Origin: JABFRG01 sp046351415
GTDB taxonomy: Bacteria > Myxococcota_A > Polyangia > Polyangiales > Polyangiaceae
DNA length: 64,000 nt
Direction of reading: 5' to 3'
Assembly (NCBI GenBank): GCA_046351415.1
Contig: JAXLYO010000006.1
Span: forward strand, 310,001-374,000
Positions 33,210 to 41,902 of this stretch are shown one piece after another. Numbering within the stretch: position 1 is the first letter of the stretch; every line of letters starts with the position of its first letter. Both the position numbers and the translations under genes were made by a program. Under the pieces are notes generated by a model, which was not told where the DNA came from, searched no databases, and saw nothing but the letters and a program-made list of their open reading frames with translations.

Positions 33210-34899
33210 GTTCGTCCGGAGGCGGCGCCACGGGAGCCGGAGCCGGTGCCGCCGTGGGTGCAGCGGAAGGCGCTGCAGCAGCCGTCGCAGTGGGCTTCGG
33301 CGCGGCGGCCGTGGGTGCGGGTGCCGCAGGGTCGCCTTCGGCCGAGGGCTTCGGCATGGGGGTCTTCGGCGGCGCGGCGGGAGCCGGAGTCACCGGAACG
33401 AGAGGCTTCGCCGTTGCCCCGGCCGTCGCGGAAACGGCAGCCGTGGCGCCCGGAGCCGCGGCCGAAGCGGTGGTGGCAGCAGACGGAGCCGCCGTAGCCG
33501 CTCCGCTCGCACTCGTCGTGGCCATGGGGGCCGAAGCGCTCGGTTCTGCCGTGGGGAGCGAGGGCGCGGTCGCACTCGGCACGGCCTTCGCCGTCTCCGC
33601 CGGAATCGTCACGGAAGGAGTGTTCGGCGAGATCGCGGGCTTCCCTCCGAACATGCCCGTCTTCCAGGCGTAGAAACCGCCACCACCGAGCAGGAGCAAA
33701 AGGCCGATGGCGAGGAACGCACCACCACCGCCCTTCTTTTCTGCGGGTGCCGCTTTGGGTGTAACTTGCACCGGTTTGGCGGGCGCGCCCTCGAGCGGAG
33801 GAAGCCCCGCGGGCGGACCGGTCTTCGCGGAGCGCTGGAACGCGACCGTGTCGCCGCTCTGCTGATTGTCCGGTTGCTTCGGCATCGGTTCCGTGGCACC
33901 GCTCGGATCGACGAGAGCCGCTTCGCCCAAGTTCGAGCTGGCAACGACGCGCGTCGGAAGGTCTTCTTCGCCACCTTCGTTCGGGATGCGGAGCGAAGGA
34001 GGTGTGGCGCGGTCTTCGTTCGTGGAGGGAGCCGCGCTGCCGTCGCCGTGTTTTGCGAGGTTCTCGAAGAGCGGGTTGCCCTCGATCTCGTCCATCGAGC
34101 CGCCCGCTTCTTTCAGCGCTTCGGCGAGAAGCTCTGCCGCCTGCTTCATCATCGTCGGCTCGGGGCGAGCGCCCGCCGCGTCGGTCGCAGCAGGGGCCTG
34201 CGGAGGCGGTTCCGGCGTGGGCGCGGGCGGCGGAGAAGAGCCTACGCCGATACCCATCATCGTCGCTCTGCGCGAAGCGAACGTGGAACGCTGCGGCTCG
34301 GTTTTGCGCGGGCCCTCTTCGAGCGCTGCGAGGAGATCGTTTTCGGCGCTCGCGTCATCGCTCGCCTTACCCGGCTTGGGGCTGAGCCCCGCGCGGGCGC
34401 CCATTTCCGGAACGGGCGTCGGCATGCCTGCGATGGTGCGAGAGCCGCGCTGCGGAGGAGCGGGAGGCGCGGGGCGGGGAAGCGCCGCTGGCTTCTCCGC
34501 GGAGGGAGGGGGCGTCGAAGGCATCGGAGCCACGGCTTCGAAGGCGCCGCCAGCGGTCGGGTTCTGGGCGACCAGCGTGTCGATGACAGTCTTCGAGGCG
34601 TCGTCGATTTTGATGAACTTTACACCCATCCCGGCAGGGTTTTCTGCCGTGCTGTGGGATTGCTCGCGCTTCCACACGACGCGACCCACGCCAGATACGA
34701 CCTTCTCGTTCGCTGCGAGGCGCAGCTCGAATTTGAGAAGCGTGCCGGGCGGAAAGGGGTTGTTCGTCTTGATGAACGCACCACCCCGGCTGATGTCGAA
34801 CGAGTGATTCTCGATGAACTCGTCGACCGTCGCACTCTTGTAACGAACGACGACGTTGATGTCGCGCGCCCGTTTGTCTTTCCGGGTGTCTTGGCTCAT
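33202..34899 (-). CDS. PilZ-domain protein with Ala/Pro-rich tail (myxobacterial type)
   Basis: 565 residues. The PilZ-like domain at about 1-115 reads INVVVRYKSATVDEFIENHS, SFDISRGGAFIKTNNPFPPG, GRVVWKRE and MGVKFIKID, the form common in myxobacteria. The canonical c-di-GMP RxxxR is not evident, so binding is uncertain. A long disordered Pro/Ala/Ser linker follows, then one transmembrane helix (FLAIGLLLLLGGGGFYAW) near residue 405 and a second Ala/Pro/Thr-rich tail of about 150 residues. With no signal peptide, the PilZ end should be cytoplasmic. It overlaps the convergent Nudix gene by 8 bp. Confidence 0.82.
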   Translation of the reverse strand: MSQDTRKDKRARDINVVVRYKSATVDEFIENHSFDISRGGAFIKTNNPFPPGTLLKFELRLAANEKVVSGVGRVVWKREQSHSTAENPAGMGVKFIKIDDASKTVIDTLVAQNPTAGGAFEAVAPMPSTPPPSAEKPAALPRPAPPAPPQRGSRTIAGMPTPVPEMGARAGLSPKPGKASDDASAENDLLAALEEGPRKTEPQRSTFASRRATMMGIGVGSSPPPAPTPEPPPQAPAATDAAGARPEPTMMKQAAELLAEALKEAGGSMDEIEGNPLFENLAKHGDGSAAPSTNEDRATPPSLRIPNEGGEEDLPTRVVASSNLGEAALVDPSGATEPMPKQPDNQQSGDTVAFQRSAKTGPPAGLPPLEGAPAKPVQVTPKAAPAEKKGGGGAFLAIGLLLLLGGGGFYAWKTGMFGGKPAISPNTPSVTIPAETAKAVPSATAPSLPTAEPSASAPMATTSASGAATAAPSAATTASAAAPGATAAVSATAGATAKPLVPVTPAPAAPPKTPMPKPSAEGDPAAPAPTAAAPKPTATAAAAPSAAPTAAPAPAPVAPPPDELK

Positions 34900-35102
34900 G
34901 GGTGCTGTTTCGGTGCGTGGAGCGTGGAGCGTGGAGGCTGCTCGGCCGCTGGGTGCGTTACGGGGGGTGTGGCGTGCTGCCCGCGGGAGGGAGGGCCGTC
35001 TTCTTCCGCCCGGGTATCGTACCCTGTGCAGAGCCCCGGCGGAAAGATTTCCTCACCGCACTTCCCCGTGGTTTTTCCACCTACCCCAGAGGGCCAGCGG
35101 AG

Positions 35103-36413
35103 CTAGGAGGTTCGGGATTCGGCAGCTTCGAGGCGCGCCGCCAAGTCGAGCACGGCGCGCTCCGAACCCGGAGGCCCCAAAATTTGGAGACCCCGAGGCA
35201 TCCCGCCCGGAAAATGTCCGAAAGGGACCGAAAGAGCCGTTGCGTCGAGCACGTTTCCGAGTTTCGCGAACGCGAGAAGGCCGGAGGCCATGTGGGACTT
35301 TCCATGAAGCGGCGCTCGAAACGTCGTCGTCGGAGAGAGCACGAGCCTACCCGTGTTCCACACGCGCGAAAGCGCCCGCGAAAGTTCGTCTACCTTCTCC
35401 TGTGTGCCGCGCTTGTCCCAGAAGAAAAGACCGTGTCCCAGCGCCGTGATGGCGAGCAGCCGACCGGTCGTCGGATGGATGCGATCGGACGTGCTTCCCC
35501 GACCGAGCATCCCTCGTGCGATGCGGGCCGCGGCTTCGCGCGTCGACATGAATCCGCTGTTCACGAACGCGTCGAAACGCGCGCAGAGGTAACGATCGAA
35601 GATGCGCTCTGCGCCCTTCGGCGTCATGCCTGCCACACCGACCGAAAAGTGAATCCCCGCGCGATCGAGAGCCATGGCGGCATCCATCGCGAACGTCGGC
35701 CACTCGCCTTTCGTCGGTGCATCGGGAGGGAGGAGCACGACGTCGCCGAGATCGAAATCGCGATGCGGCGCCTCGGGGCGGCGCAGAGACCGTGCCGCGT
35801 CGACGAGGTCACGGGCTTCTCGAACCGTGCGTGTGATCGGCCCCCACCCGAGCATGTGCAGGAGTGCACCGGGCATCGGAGGAAAGTGCTCGCCGCCGAG
35901 CGGCCAATCACGGCTCGAGAGGCGCAGGCCCACCACGCCGCAAAACGCCGCCGGGATTCGAATCGATCCACCGAAGTCGCCGCCCCAATCGAAGGCGGCG
36001 AGCCCGGCCGCGACGGCTGCTGCGCCTCCGCCCGTACTTCCGCCCGCAGTGCGCGCCGTGTCCAAGGGGTTCGCCGTTGCCCCGAACACGTAGTTCGTCG
36101 CCTCCGAAGAAAACGCCATGTCTCCGACGTTCGACTTGCCGAGAAACACAGCGCCTTGTTCGAGGAAGAGATCGTACGCCGCGCTCGAACGTTTTGGCTT
36201 TCGGCCCGCGTGTCGCGAAGAACCGCCCGTCGACGGCACCCCCTCGACGTCCCACGTGTCCTTGAACACGAAGGGCACGTTGCCGAGCGGTCCATCGGGG
36301 TTGGTCGAAGGGCGAAGTTCGGGAACGACGTACGAGACGGCCTTGAGCTCCGCATTTCGTGCGCGAAGGCGCGCGAAACACGATGCGGGGTCCCGGGGGA
36401 GGCTATGGCTCAA
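35103..36413 (-). CDS. Amidase-signature family amidohydrolase
   Basis: 436 residues. The Ser-cisSer-Lys triad is intact: FVFKDTWD (Lys51), AGGSTGGGAAAV (Ser126) and GGDFGGSIRIPAAFCG (nucleophile Ser150). GATANPLD and the C-terminal PRGLQILGPPGSE complete the family pattern. The usual second Ser of GGSS is Thr here. Such enzymes hydrolyse amides, from acylamides to glutaminyl-tRNA in GatA, but the short length and lack of gatB/C argue against GatA. The ATG at 36413 overlaps the stop of the deoxyhypusine-synthase-like gene (ATGA), so the two enzymes are coupled and may act on one polyamine pathway. Confidence 0.87.
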   Translation of the reverse strand: MSHSLPRDPASCFARLRARNAELKAVSYVVPELRPSTNPDGPLGNVPFVFKDTWDVEGVPSTGGSSRHAGRKPKRSSAAYDLFLEQGAVFLGKSNVGDMAFSSEATNYVFGATANPLDTARTAGGSTGGGAAAVAAGLAAFDWGGDFGGSIRIPAAFCGVVGLRLSSRDWPLGGEHFPPMPGALLHMLGWGPITRTVREARDLVDAARSLRRPEAPHRDFDLGDVVLLPPDAPTKGEWPTFAMDAAMALDRAGIHFSVGVAGMTPKGAERIFDRYLCARFDAFVNSGFMSTREAAARIARGMLGRGSTSDRIHPTTGRLLAITALGHGLFFWDKRGTQEKVDELSRALSRVWNTGRLVLSPTTTFRAPLHGKSHMASGLLAFAKLGNVLDATALSVPFGHFPGGMPRGLQILGPPGSERAVLDLAARLEAAESRTS

Positions 36414-37630
36414 GGCTTGTTGCGAGCCTTCTTCTTCGGGAAGGCGAAGTCGACCGTCTTCGAGAGCGACTTGTGGCGGCGCTTCACTTCGCCCGTCAGT
36501 GCAGCCACCGCGGCTTCGCGTGCATCATACAAACGTCGCGGCTTTCGATGGATCTTCGGATCGGAAAGCAGTGCGTACGTGAGCCAGGGGAACACGGCGG
36601 TGACGTCTGCGTGGCAGTATACCGACCCGTATTCGACGCTTTCCGCCGAGACTTTGCCCCACGTGTGCCCTTCACCAGCCGGGCACGAGCTAAGGGCGCC
36701 GTTGTCGACGGGGTCGACGCAGAATTGCACGTCGATGTCGAAGCCGTGGGTTGGAACCCCGAGAATTTGGTCGAGGAGCGGCTCGCCTTGGAGGGTGTAG
36801 TTCTTCGGGACACCGCCGCCCAAGATCCAAATCGCCATCGGCTTCTTCAGGCGCCCGAAGCAGTGGTACTGCATCGCGCCCATCTCGAAGACGTCGTCGT
36901 TCACGTCGATCTCGAGCTTGAAGTCTGCACCATACATGCGCTTCAACTTGACGATGTTGAGGAAGATCGACCCGTCCTGCACGGCGCCGACGAAGATCGG
37001 AATGCCGTACTTGTAGGCCACCGAGAGCAAGCAGGGTGTGGTGACACCGAGAGCTTTCTCGATTTCGTAGATGTTCTTGCCGAGCAGGTAGTGGAGCTCG
37101 GTCGTCGTCATTTTACGCTGGAATTCAGGTTTGCGCAGAATGGCGGAGAAGAGTTTGTCGGTCTCGAGGAGCGTCTCTTCCCAGAAGCCGAGATCGTAGA
37201 TGCGAATGATGCGCGCGAGGCGATACTGGAGGTCACCGGCGTTCGGCTCGATTTCGCGCACACGGTGGCCGATGACGCGATGGGCATCGTGATAGAGGTT
37301 CGCGCCCGTCGTCGTGATGCAGTCGATGAGGCCTCGCTCGATGAGCGGGATGATGCTCGACTGATGCAACCCCGCGGGCGTCATCGCACCGGAGAACGTG
37401 AGGAAGATGCAATGACCATCGGTCACGCTCCTGCGCATCAGTTCGTACGCGGTGCGCTCTTGCCGGCCCACGTACGCTGGGAACATCTGCGTGATGACGT
37501 CGTGCGGCTTTTCTTTGCCGGAAATGCCTACGGGGTGAACGTTTCGTGCACGCTCGAAGTGTTTGCGGAGGCGCGGAGTGCGAGCTTCGGCCTTGGGCTT
37601 CGGGCTCCGAGACGTCTTTTTGGCTGCCAT
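36410..37630 (-). CDS. Deoxyhypusine-synthase-like enzyme
   Basis: 406 residues. The fold markers are LTFSGAMTPAGLHQSSIIPL, DCITTTGANLYHDAHR, VGAVQDGSIF and ILGGGVPKNYTLQ, where Lys276 aligns with the catalytic imine-forming Lys of deoxyhypusine synthase. Eukaryotic and archaeal DHS move the aminobutyl group of spermidine to eIF5A. Bacteria lack that substrate, and bacterial relatives make homospermidine or aminopropylagmatine-type polyamines. ATG at 37630 has GGAG 6 bp upstream, and an ATG at 37642 is also in frame. It is translationally coupled to the amidase (4-bp overlap). NAD use is expected from the family. Confidence 0.87.
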   Translation of the reverse strand: MAAKKTSRSPKPKAEARTPRLRKHFERARNVHPVGISGKEKPHDVITQMFPAYVGRQERTAYELMRRSVTDGHCIFLTFSGAMTPAGLHQSSIIPLIERGLIDCITTTGANLYHDAHRVIGHRVREIEPNAGDLQYRLARIIRIYDLGFWEETLLETDKLFSAILRKPEFQRKMTTTELHYLLGKNIYEIEKALGVTTPCLLSVAYKYGIPIFVGAVQDGSIFLNIVKLKRMYGADFKLEIDVNDDVFEMGAMQYHCFGRLKKPMAIWILGGGVPKNYTLQGEPLLDQILGVPTHGFDIDVQFCVDPVDNGALSSCPAGEGHTWGKVSAESVEYGSVYCHADVTAVFPWLTYALLSDPKIHRKPRRLYDAREAAVAALTGEVKRRHKSLSKTVDFAFPKKKARNKP

Positions 37631-37854
37631 CCGAGACTCCATGACAGAGCGGAGAGCGACCCGTCAAGCTGAAGTCCTCTCGTGAGGACGCGACATGAAA
37701 CGCGCAAAAAAATCCGCCTGTCCGCTGCGCGCCCGGCGAGGTGTTCGGCAAGGGCTGCGCGAGGGACCTCAGCGCACCTCGACGCGAGGCGAGTATCGAG
37801 ACAAGCTCATCCTGAATCTTGCAAATGCGAACGAGGCAATATATCACGCGATAC

Positions 37855-38106
37855 ATGCAAATTTGTCCTCAATCGATTACGCGACGCGCGGCCCCGGTGG
37901 CGCTGGTCGTCCTCGCCGCTCTCTTGGGCGGTTGCGGCAGCCAAGCCAAAATGGTCCGCCAGATCACGACAGGCGCTGAGCGAACGAACCAAGTGAAGAT
38001 GCTCTACAACCAGGGCAACGATCAGGGCGTCATCAAGTGCACCGCGGCAGCCGCCGATGGCGCGCTCAGCAACTGCAAACGCATGACCGTCATCTTCCAG
38101 GAATAA
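37855..38106 (+). CDS. Small lipoprotein 1 of a four-gene array
   Basis: 83 residues from the ATG at 37855. In-frame starts also occur at 37825 (ATG) and 37819 (TTG). The signal peptide PVALVVLAALLGGC has a lipobox LGGC. The mature part holds KCTAAAADGALSNCKRMTV, a C-x(n)-ADG-x(n)-CK motif that recurs in the next three proteins. Expected location: outer or inner membrane, periplasmic side. A TTGCAA/TATATC pair at 37819-37845 (15-bp spacing) could be its promoter. No known family is recognised. Lipoprotein 2 starts 10 bp after its stop. Confidence 0.68.
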   Translation: MQICPQSITRRAAPVALVVLAALLGGCGSQAKMVRQITTGAERTNQVKMLYNQGNDQGVIKCTAAAADGALSNCKRMTVIFQE

Positions 38107-38116
38107 GGTTTAAGCG

Positions 38117-38407
38117 ATGAAGAATATCCTAGCTCTGAGCCTTCTTGGTCTCGCCGGTTTGAGCAGCGTCGGCTGCATGAGCCGCTCGGTTACTTCGTTC
38201 GAAGATCACCAGCGTCATCCCGTCACCGCGATGGAGGCCGTCCGCACGAACACGTACCTCTTCTCGAAGACGTACACCCACGAGTTCTTCAACTGCCAAG
38301 AGAAGGGCGACACGCTCGTCTGCAAACCTCTCTGCGGCAGCAAGACGGACCTTCAATGCCCCGCCTACACCCCGGGTAGCGGTGGTGGCAGCACGAACGT
38401 GCGCTGA
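38117..38407 (+). CDS. Small lipoprotein 2 of a four-gene array
   Basis: 96 residues. Signal peptide NILALSLLGLAGLSSVGC with lipobox SVGC. The mature part contains FFNCQEKGDTLVCKPLCG, the same two-cysteine pattern as its neighbours with an extra Cys pair (CGSKTDLQC), and a Gly/Ser tail. AAGG-TTTAAGCG precedes the ATG. Its stop overlaps the first possible start of lipoprotein 3 by one base. Envelope location is expected, function unknown. Confidence 0.72.
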   Translation: MKNILALSLLGLAGLSSVGCMSRSVTSFEDHQRHPVTAMEAVRTNTYLFSKTYTHEFFNCQEKGDTLVCKPLCGSKTDLQCPAYTPGSGGGSTNVR

Positions 38408-38427
38408 TGCGCGCAGAAAGAATGACC

Positions 38428-38700
38428 ATGCGAACCCTCTATTCTCTCGGCGCTCTCGCATTCCTCACGCTCGGCGTGGGCTGCGCTTCGCCCCAAAAGA
38501 TTCTCATCCAAAACAACTACGTGGGTCCGACCAAGTCGGCGAAGGTGCTCATTCTCGACTCGGGCAAAGACGACCCGTCGACGAAGAAGCGCCTCTTCCA
38601 CCTCTTCGTCCGCAACTGCGACCTCGGTGCCGATGGCACGGAGAGCAACTGCAAGGACACCGTCATCCTCGAGAACGTCGACCCGGGCTCGGTTTACTGA
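38428..38700 (+). CDS. Small lipoprotein 3 of a four-gene array
   Basis: 90 residues from ATG 38428, chosen because AGAAAG precedes it and the signal peptide TLYSLGALAFLTLGVGC starts there. ATGs at 38407 and 38422 are in frame. Lipobox GVGC. The mature part has FVRNCDLGADGTESNCKDTV, the clearest copy of the array motif, and VLILDSGKDD earlier. Followed 15 bp later by lipoprotein 4. No family recognised. Confidence 0.7.
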   Translation: MRTLYSLGALAFLTLGVGCASPQKILIQNNYVGPTKSAKVLILDSGKDDPSTKKRLFHLFVRNCDLGADGTESNCKDTVILENVDPGSVY

Positions 38701-38715
38701 GAAGGACATTAGAAA

Positions 38716-39102
38716 ATGAAACTTCAATCACTTCTCCTCATCGGCGGCGCAATGCTCGCGCTCACCGGCTGCAGCAACACGGTGCGCATGGTGACTGCAT
38801 CGCAGTGGATCACGACGGGCAGCAGCGCCCCCACGGGTGCTCCGGCCGCGGAAATCCCGGCGGGTGGTGCGGCTCCGGCAGCACCGGGCGCAGCTCCGGC
38901 GGCGGCCCCGGCGGGCGGCGGCGCGCAAGCGTACGTGCTCTACGTCGCGTACTGGGAAGGCTCCTGCTCGAAGGGTCTCTTCGGCGGTGGCTGTGAGCGT
39001 GGCGACTCGAAAATCAAGCGCTGCAACGTCTCTGCCGACAACACCATGGTGTGCAAGGACGAGACCGAAGCCAACCGCGCCCTTTCGGCCGACACCAAGT
39101 AG
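38716..39102 (+). CDS. Small lipoprotein 4 of a four-gene array
   Basis: 128 residues. Signal peptide LQSLLLIGGAMLALTGC with lipobox LTGC, then an Ala/Pro/Gly linker of about 40 residues, then YVLYVAYWEGSCSKGLFGGG and KIKRCNVSADNTMVCKDETE with the array motif near the C-terminus. It differs from the other three by the linker and by extra cysteines. The transmembrane-barrel candidate follows 36 bp downstream on the same strand. Confidence 0.72.
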   Translation: MKLQSLLLIGGAMLALTGCSNTVRMVTASQWITTGSSAPTGAPAAEIPAGGAAPAAPGAAPAAAPAGGGAQAYVLYVAYWEGSCSKGLFGGGCERGDSKIKRCNVSADNTMVCKDETEANRALSADTK

Positions 39103-39137
39103 CGCTCGGCTGGCCGACGCATGCTAAGGAATAGGGG

Positions 39138-39767
39138 GTGACCCCCTCGTTCCAAATACAAATACGTCGCGACCTTCGCGGCGTATTTGTGTTTTGTGCA
39201 CTTGTACTGTGCACATATCTCGCCATGGGCGAGCGGACGGCGAACGCGCAGCTCCACATGGACTTCGGCGCGGAAGCCGCTCTCGACAAGCGCTTTCTCA
39301 CGAGCCGCGGGCCGGGGCGGGGCGACGCGAGCTTCGGACCGGCCCTTCGACTGACGGGACACCTCGCGCTCCTGCCCCTCATCCGGGTAGGACTCTACGC
39401 CGGCTATGCACTCTCGCCTCAGGACGCCGAACTCCGGCACATGCTGAGCGGGGGAACCGAAGCGCGTATCTTTCCCCCCTTCGGCATTCCGAACTTCCGT
39501 CCCTTCGTCCTCGTTGGTTTCGGCTACCAACGCACCTTCGCCTACGGAACCAGCGGGGGCTGCCTCGAGACGCCTTTGGGGATCGGCGCGTCGTACCGGG
39601 TGCGGAAACCCTTCGACGTCGGTGCGATTCTCGGATCCCGCATCGGCTTTGCCTGCGGAGGCCCGCTCTATACCGCGACGAGTATCACGGGCGCGACGAG
39701 CAGCACCGCAGCCGGACAGGACCGGTTTGGTCTATCATTCGGGGTCATGGCTTCCCTCGAGTTTTGA
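39138..39767 (+). CDS. Probable outer-membrane beta-barrel protein
   Basis: 209 residues. A signal peptide (GVFVFCALVLCTYLAMG, cleavage near ANAQ) is followed by alternating amphipathic strands with Gly/aromatic pattern (RVGLYAGYAL, PFVLVGFGYQRTFAYG, LGIGASYRV) and a C-terminal strand FGVMASLEF that ends in Phe, the usual outer-membrane insertion signal. No specific family. GTG at 39138 has AAGGA 7 bp upstream. A hairpin with ACAAATACG/CGTATTTGT arms lies in the first codons (39160-39192) and may affect translation. It ends 14 bp before the Ser/Thr kinase start. Confidence 0.7.
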   Translation: MTPSFQIQIRRDLRGVFVFCALVLCTYLAMGERTANAQLHMDFGAEAALDKRFLTSRGPGRGDASFGPALRLTGHLALLPLIRVGLYAGYALSPQDAELRHMLSGGTEARIFPPFGIPNFRPFVLVGFGYQRTFAYGTSGGCLETPLGIGASYRVRKPFDVGAILGSRIGFACGGPLYTATSITGATSSTAAGQDRFGLSFGVMASLEF

Positions 39768-39781
39768 CGAGAGTACCTGCA

Positions 39782-41773
39782 ATGACCTCCAGCGATCGTG
39801 AAGACCTATCTGCCATCGCGAATGCCGCGACGAAACAGAAGGACATCCACGAGCACGGCTCGAGCGACGACGACGATTTCGATGGTCCTTCGCTCGTCGG
39901 CCAGGTGCTGAGCGATCGCTATCGCATCGAACGACACCTTGGCCAGGGAGCGATGGGAGCGGTCTATCTGGCCGAACACACGCTCATGCACAAGCGAGTG
40001 GCCATCAAGGTCCTCCACGCCGAAATGAGCCGCTCGGCGGAGGTCGTCGCCCGGTTCGAGCGCGAAGCGGTTGCCGCCGCACACATCGAGCATCCCAACG
40101 TCGCGAGCGCCTCCGACTTCGGCAAGCTCGAGGACGGCTCGTTCTTCCTCGTCCTCGAATACATCGAGGGAATCGGCCTTCGTGACGCGCTCGAACAGTA
40201 TGGCCACCTGCCTGCGCGACGGGCACTGCACATTGCCACACAGGTGTGCAGCGCACTCGTTCGCGCGCATGAGCTCGGAATCGTCCACCGAGACTTGAAG
40301 CCCGAGAACGTCATGCTGGTCGACCGTGGCGCAGACCCGGACTTCGTGAAGGTCCTCGACTTCGGCATCGCTCGCGTGCCCATCGGCGACCTCGCCGTCC
40401 AGAAGAAGGGAACTTCTGCAGCGCTCACGCGAGCTGGAATGGTGTATGGCACACCGGAATACATGGCTCCCGAGCAGGCGCTCGGCCAGGAGATCGACGC
40501 ACGCGCCGACCTCTACGCGCTCGGCATCATGCTCTACGAAATGCTGACGGGTCACCGGCCCTTCACTGCGGAGAGCAAAGTCCTCCTCCTCGGCATGCAC
40601 GTGACCGCGCCCGTACCGCCCATGGCGGACATCGCGCCGAAGGTCATGGTTCACCCGGATGTGGAAGCGCTGGTGCGGCGGCTGCTCGCGAAAGACGCGG
40701 GCGAGCGCCCTGCGGATGCCCGTGTGGTCGAAAGCGAGCTCGCTACCCTCGAGACGATCTGCGCCAACTGGGTTCCGCCATCGGCGCGGCAACTCGCGCC
40801 CACGCATCCCGCGAGCTCTCCATCACTGACGACCGAGCACACGACGCACGTCGCGATTCCGCTCGCCAAAACCAGGATCTCGACGCCCTTCGGGACGTTC
40901 GAGCAAAAACACGTGGCGATGGCTGCCGGAGGCCTCGCCCTTCTCGTCTTCCTCGTTGCGCCTTCTTTGTATTTCGCTTTGCGGAGTAGCCCGGCGCCCA
41001 TCGTGGAAGAAACCTCGGGTCGAGCCACGGCGGTCCCGGCGGGGCCTACCAGCACTTCCGGAGCGCCGGAGCCAACGGTGGAGCTCCCGAAAATCGAGCG
41101 CACGACGGCGGACGCCATCAAGCTTTTCGAAGGCGGTGAGCTCGAGGCCGGGCGCACGCTCCTCGCAAAGACGAAGACCCCCTACGAAGCGCCGGACGTC
41201 CAGCGGGCCGTCGCGATCGGTTCCTTCGGAAAAGGTCGCGTGCATGATGCACTCAAGGCCCTCACGATCTTCGCGAAGACCCGCCAAGACCAAGCGCTCA
41301 GTGACCCCTTCCGCGAGCCTATCCTCGCAGCAGCCTCTGCCGACGCGACGCGCGCCGCGGCATTCGTGTTCCTCGAGGCGAACCCCAGCGCCAAGGCCGC
41401 TGACTTGCTCTACGAGCTCACGCTTCCTCCGCATCCGCGCAGCACCATCGAGCACGCCGACCGCATGCTCCGCACGCAGCCCATGCGTGGCAAAGCCTCG
41501 CGCAGCCTCGAAGTCGCCCTTTCCTTGAAGGAAGCCGGCCAAGACTGCGAAGCCGTGAAGTACTTCGACGACGCCGCGAAGTTCGGCGACGCGAGGGCGC
41601 TTGCGTACCTCGAGCTCTTGGAGCCACTCAAGTCGATCACGTACCGAAAGGTGCCGGGCCACTACAAGCCGGTTGCCGTCGATGCCTACGCCTGTCTTCG
41701 CAAAGACGGTTCGCTTGCGCGCGCAATCGCAGCCATCAAGAGCCGCCTCGCGAAGACCGAAGGCGCGAAGTAG
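39782..41773 (+). CDS. Membrane Ser/Thr protein kinase with periplasmic tail
   Basis: 663 residues. Hanks-type kinase domain at about 45-325: GQGAMGAVYLAE, Lys76 in VAIKVL, HRDLKPENVML (Asp171), DFGIAR (Asp193) and GTPEYMAPEQ. A single transmembrane helix follows near 379-400, then about 260 helical residues with TPR-like character (AEGGELEAGRTLL region, AVKYFDDAAKFGDARALAYL). The kinase is cytoplasmic and the tail extracytoplasmic. ATG at 39782 follows the barrel gene by 14 bp, so the two are likely co-transcribed. Targets are not visible. Confidence 0.9.
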   Translation: MTSSDREDLSAIANAATKQKDIHEHGSSDDDDFDGPSLVGQVLSDRYRIERHLGQGAMGAVYLAEHTLMHKRVAIKVLHAEMSRSAEVVARFEREAVAAAHIEHPNVASASDFGKLEDGSFFLVLEYIEGIGLRDALEQYGHLPARRALHIATQVCSALVRAHELGIVHRDLKPENVMLVDRGADPDFVKVLDFGIARVPIGDLAVQKKGTSAALTRAGMVYGTPEYMAPEQALGQEIDARADLYALGIMLYEMLTGHRPFTAESKVLLLGMHVTAPVPPMADIAPKVMVHPDVEALVRRLLAKDAGERPADARVVESELATLETICANWVPPSARQLAPTHPASSPSLTTEHTTHVAIPLAKTRISTPFGTFEQKHVAMAAGGLALLVFLVAPSLYFALRSSPAPIVEETSGRATAVPAGPTSTSGAPEPTVELPKIERTTADAIKLFEGGELEAGRTLLAKTKTPYEAPDVQRAVAIGSFGKGRVHDALKALTIFAKTRQDQALSDPFREPILAAASADATRAAAFVFLEANPSAKAADLLYELTLPPHPRSTIEHADRMLRTQPMRGKASRSLEVALSLKEAGQDCEAVKYFDDAAKFGDARALAYLELLEPLKSITYRKVPGHYKPVAVDAYACLRKDGSLARAIAAIKSRLAKTEGAK

Positions 41774-41902
41774 CCGAACTTCACTCGCTTTTTTTCCTCA
41801 CCCTTCCGCGCACGATACAGCCAGTGTAAGGTTCGGCCGCACTTCGTCGTTACGCTTTTTGGCAGGCGAAACTGCCGCACTTCATCCACAAGGAGACTCA
41901 CC

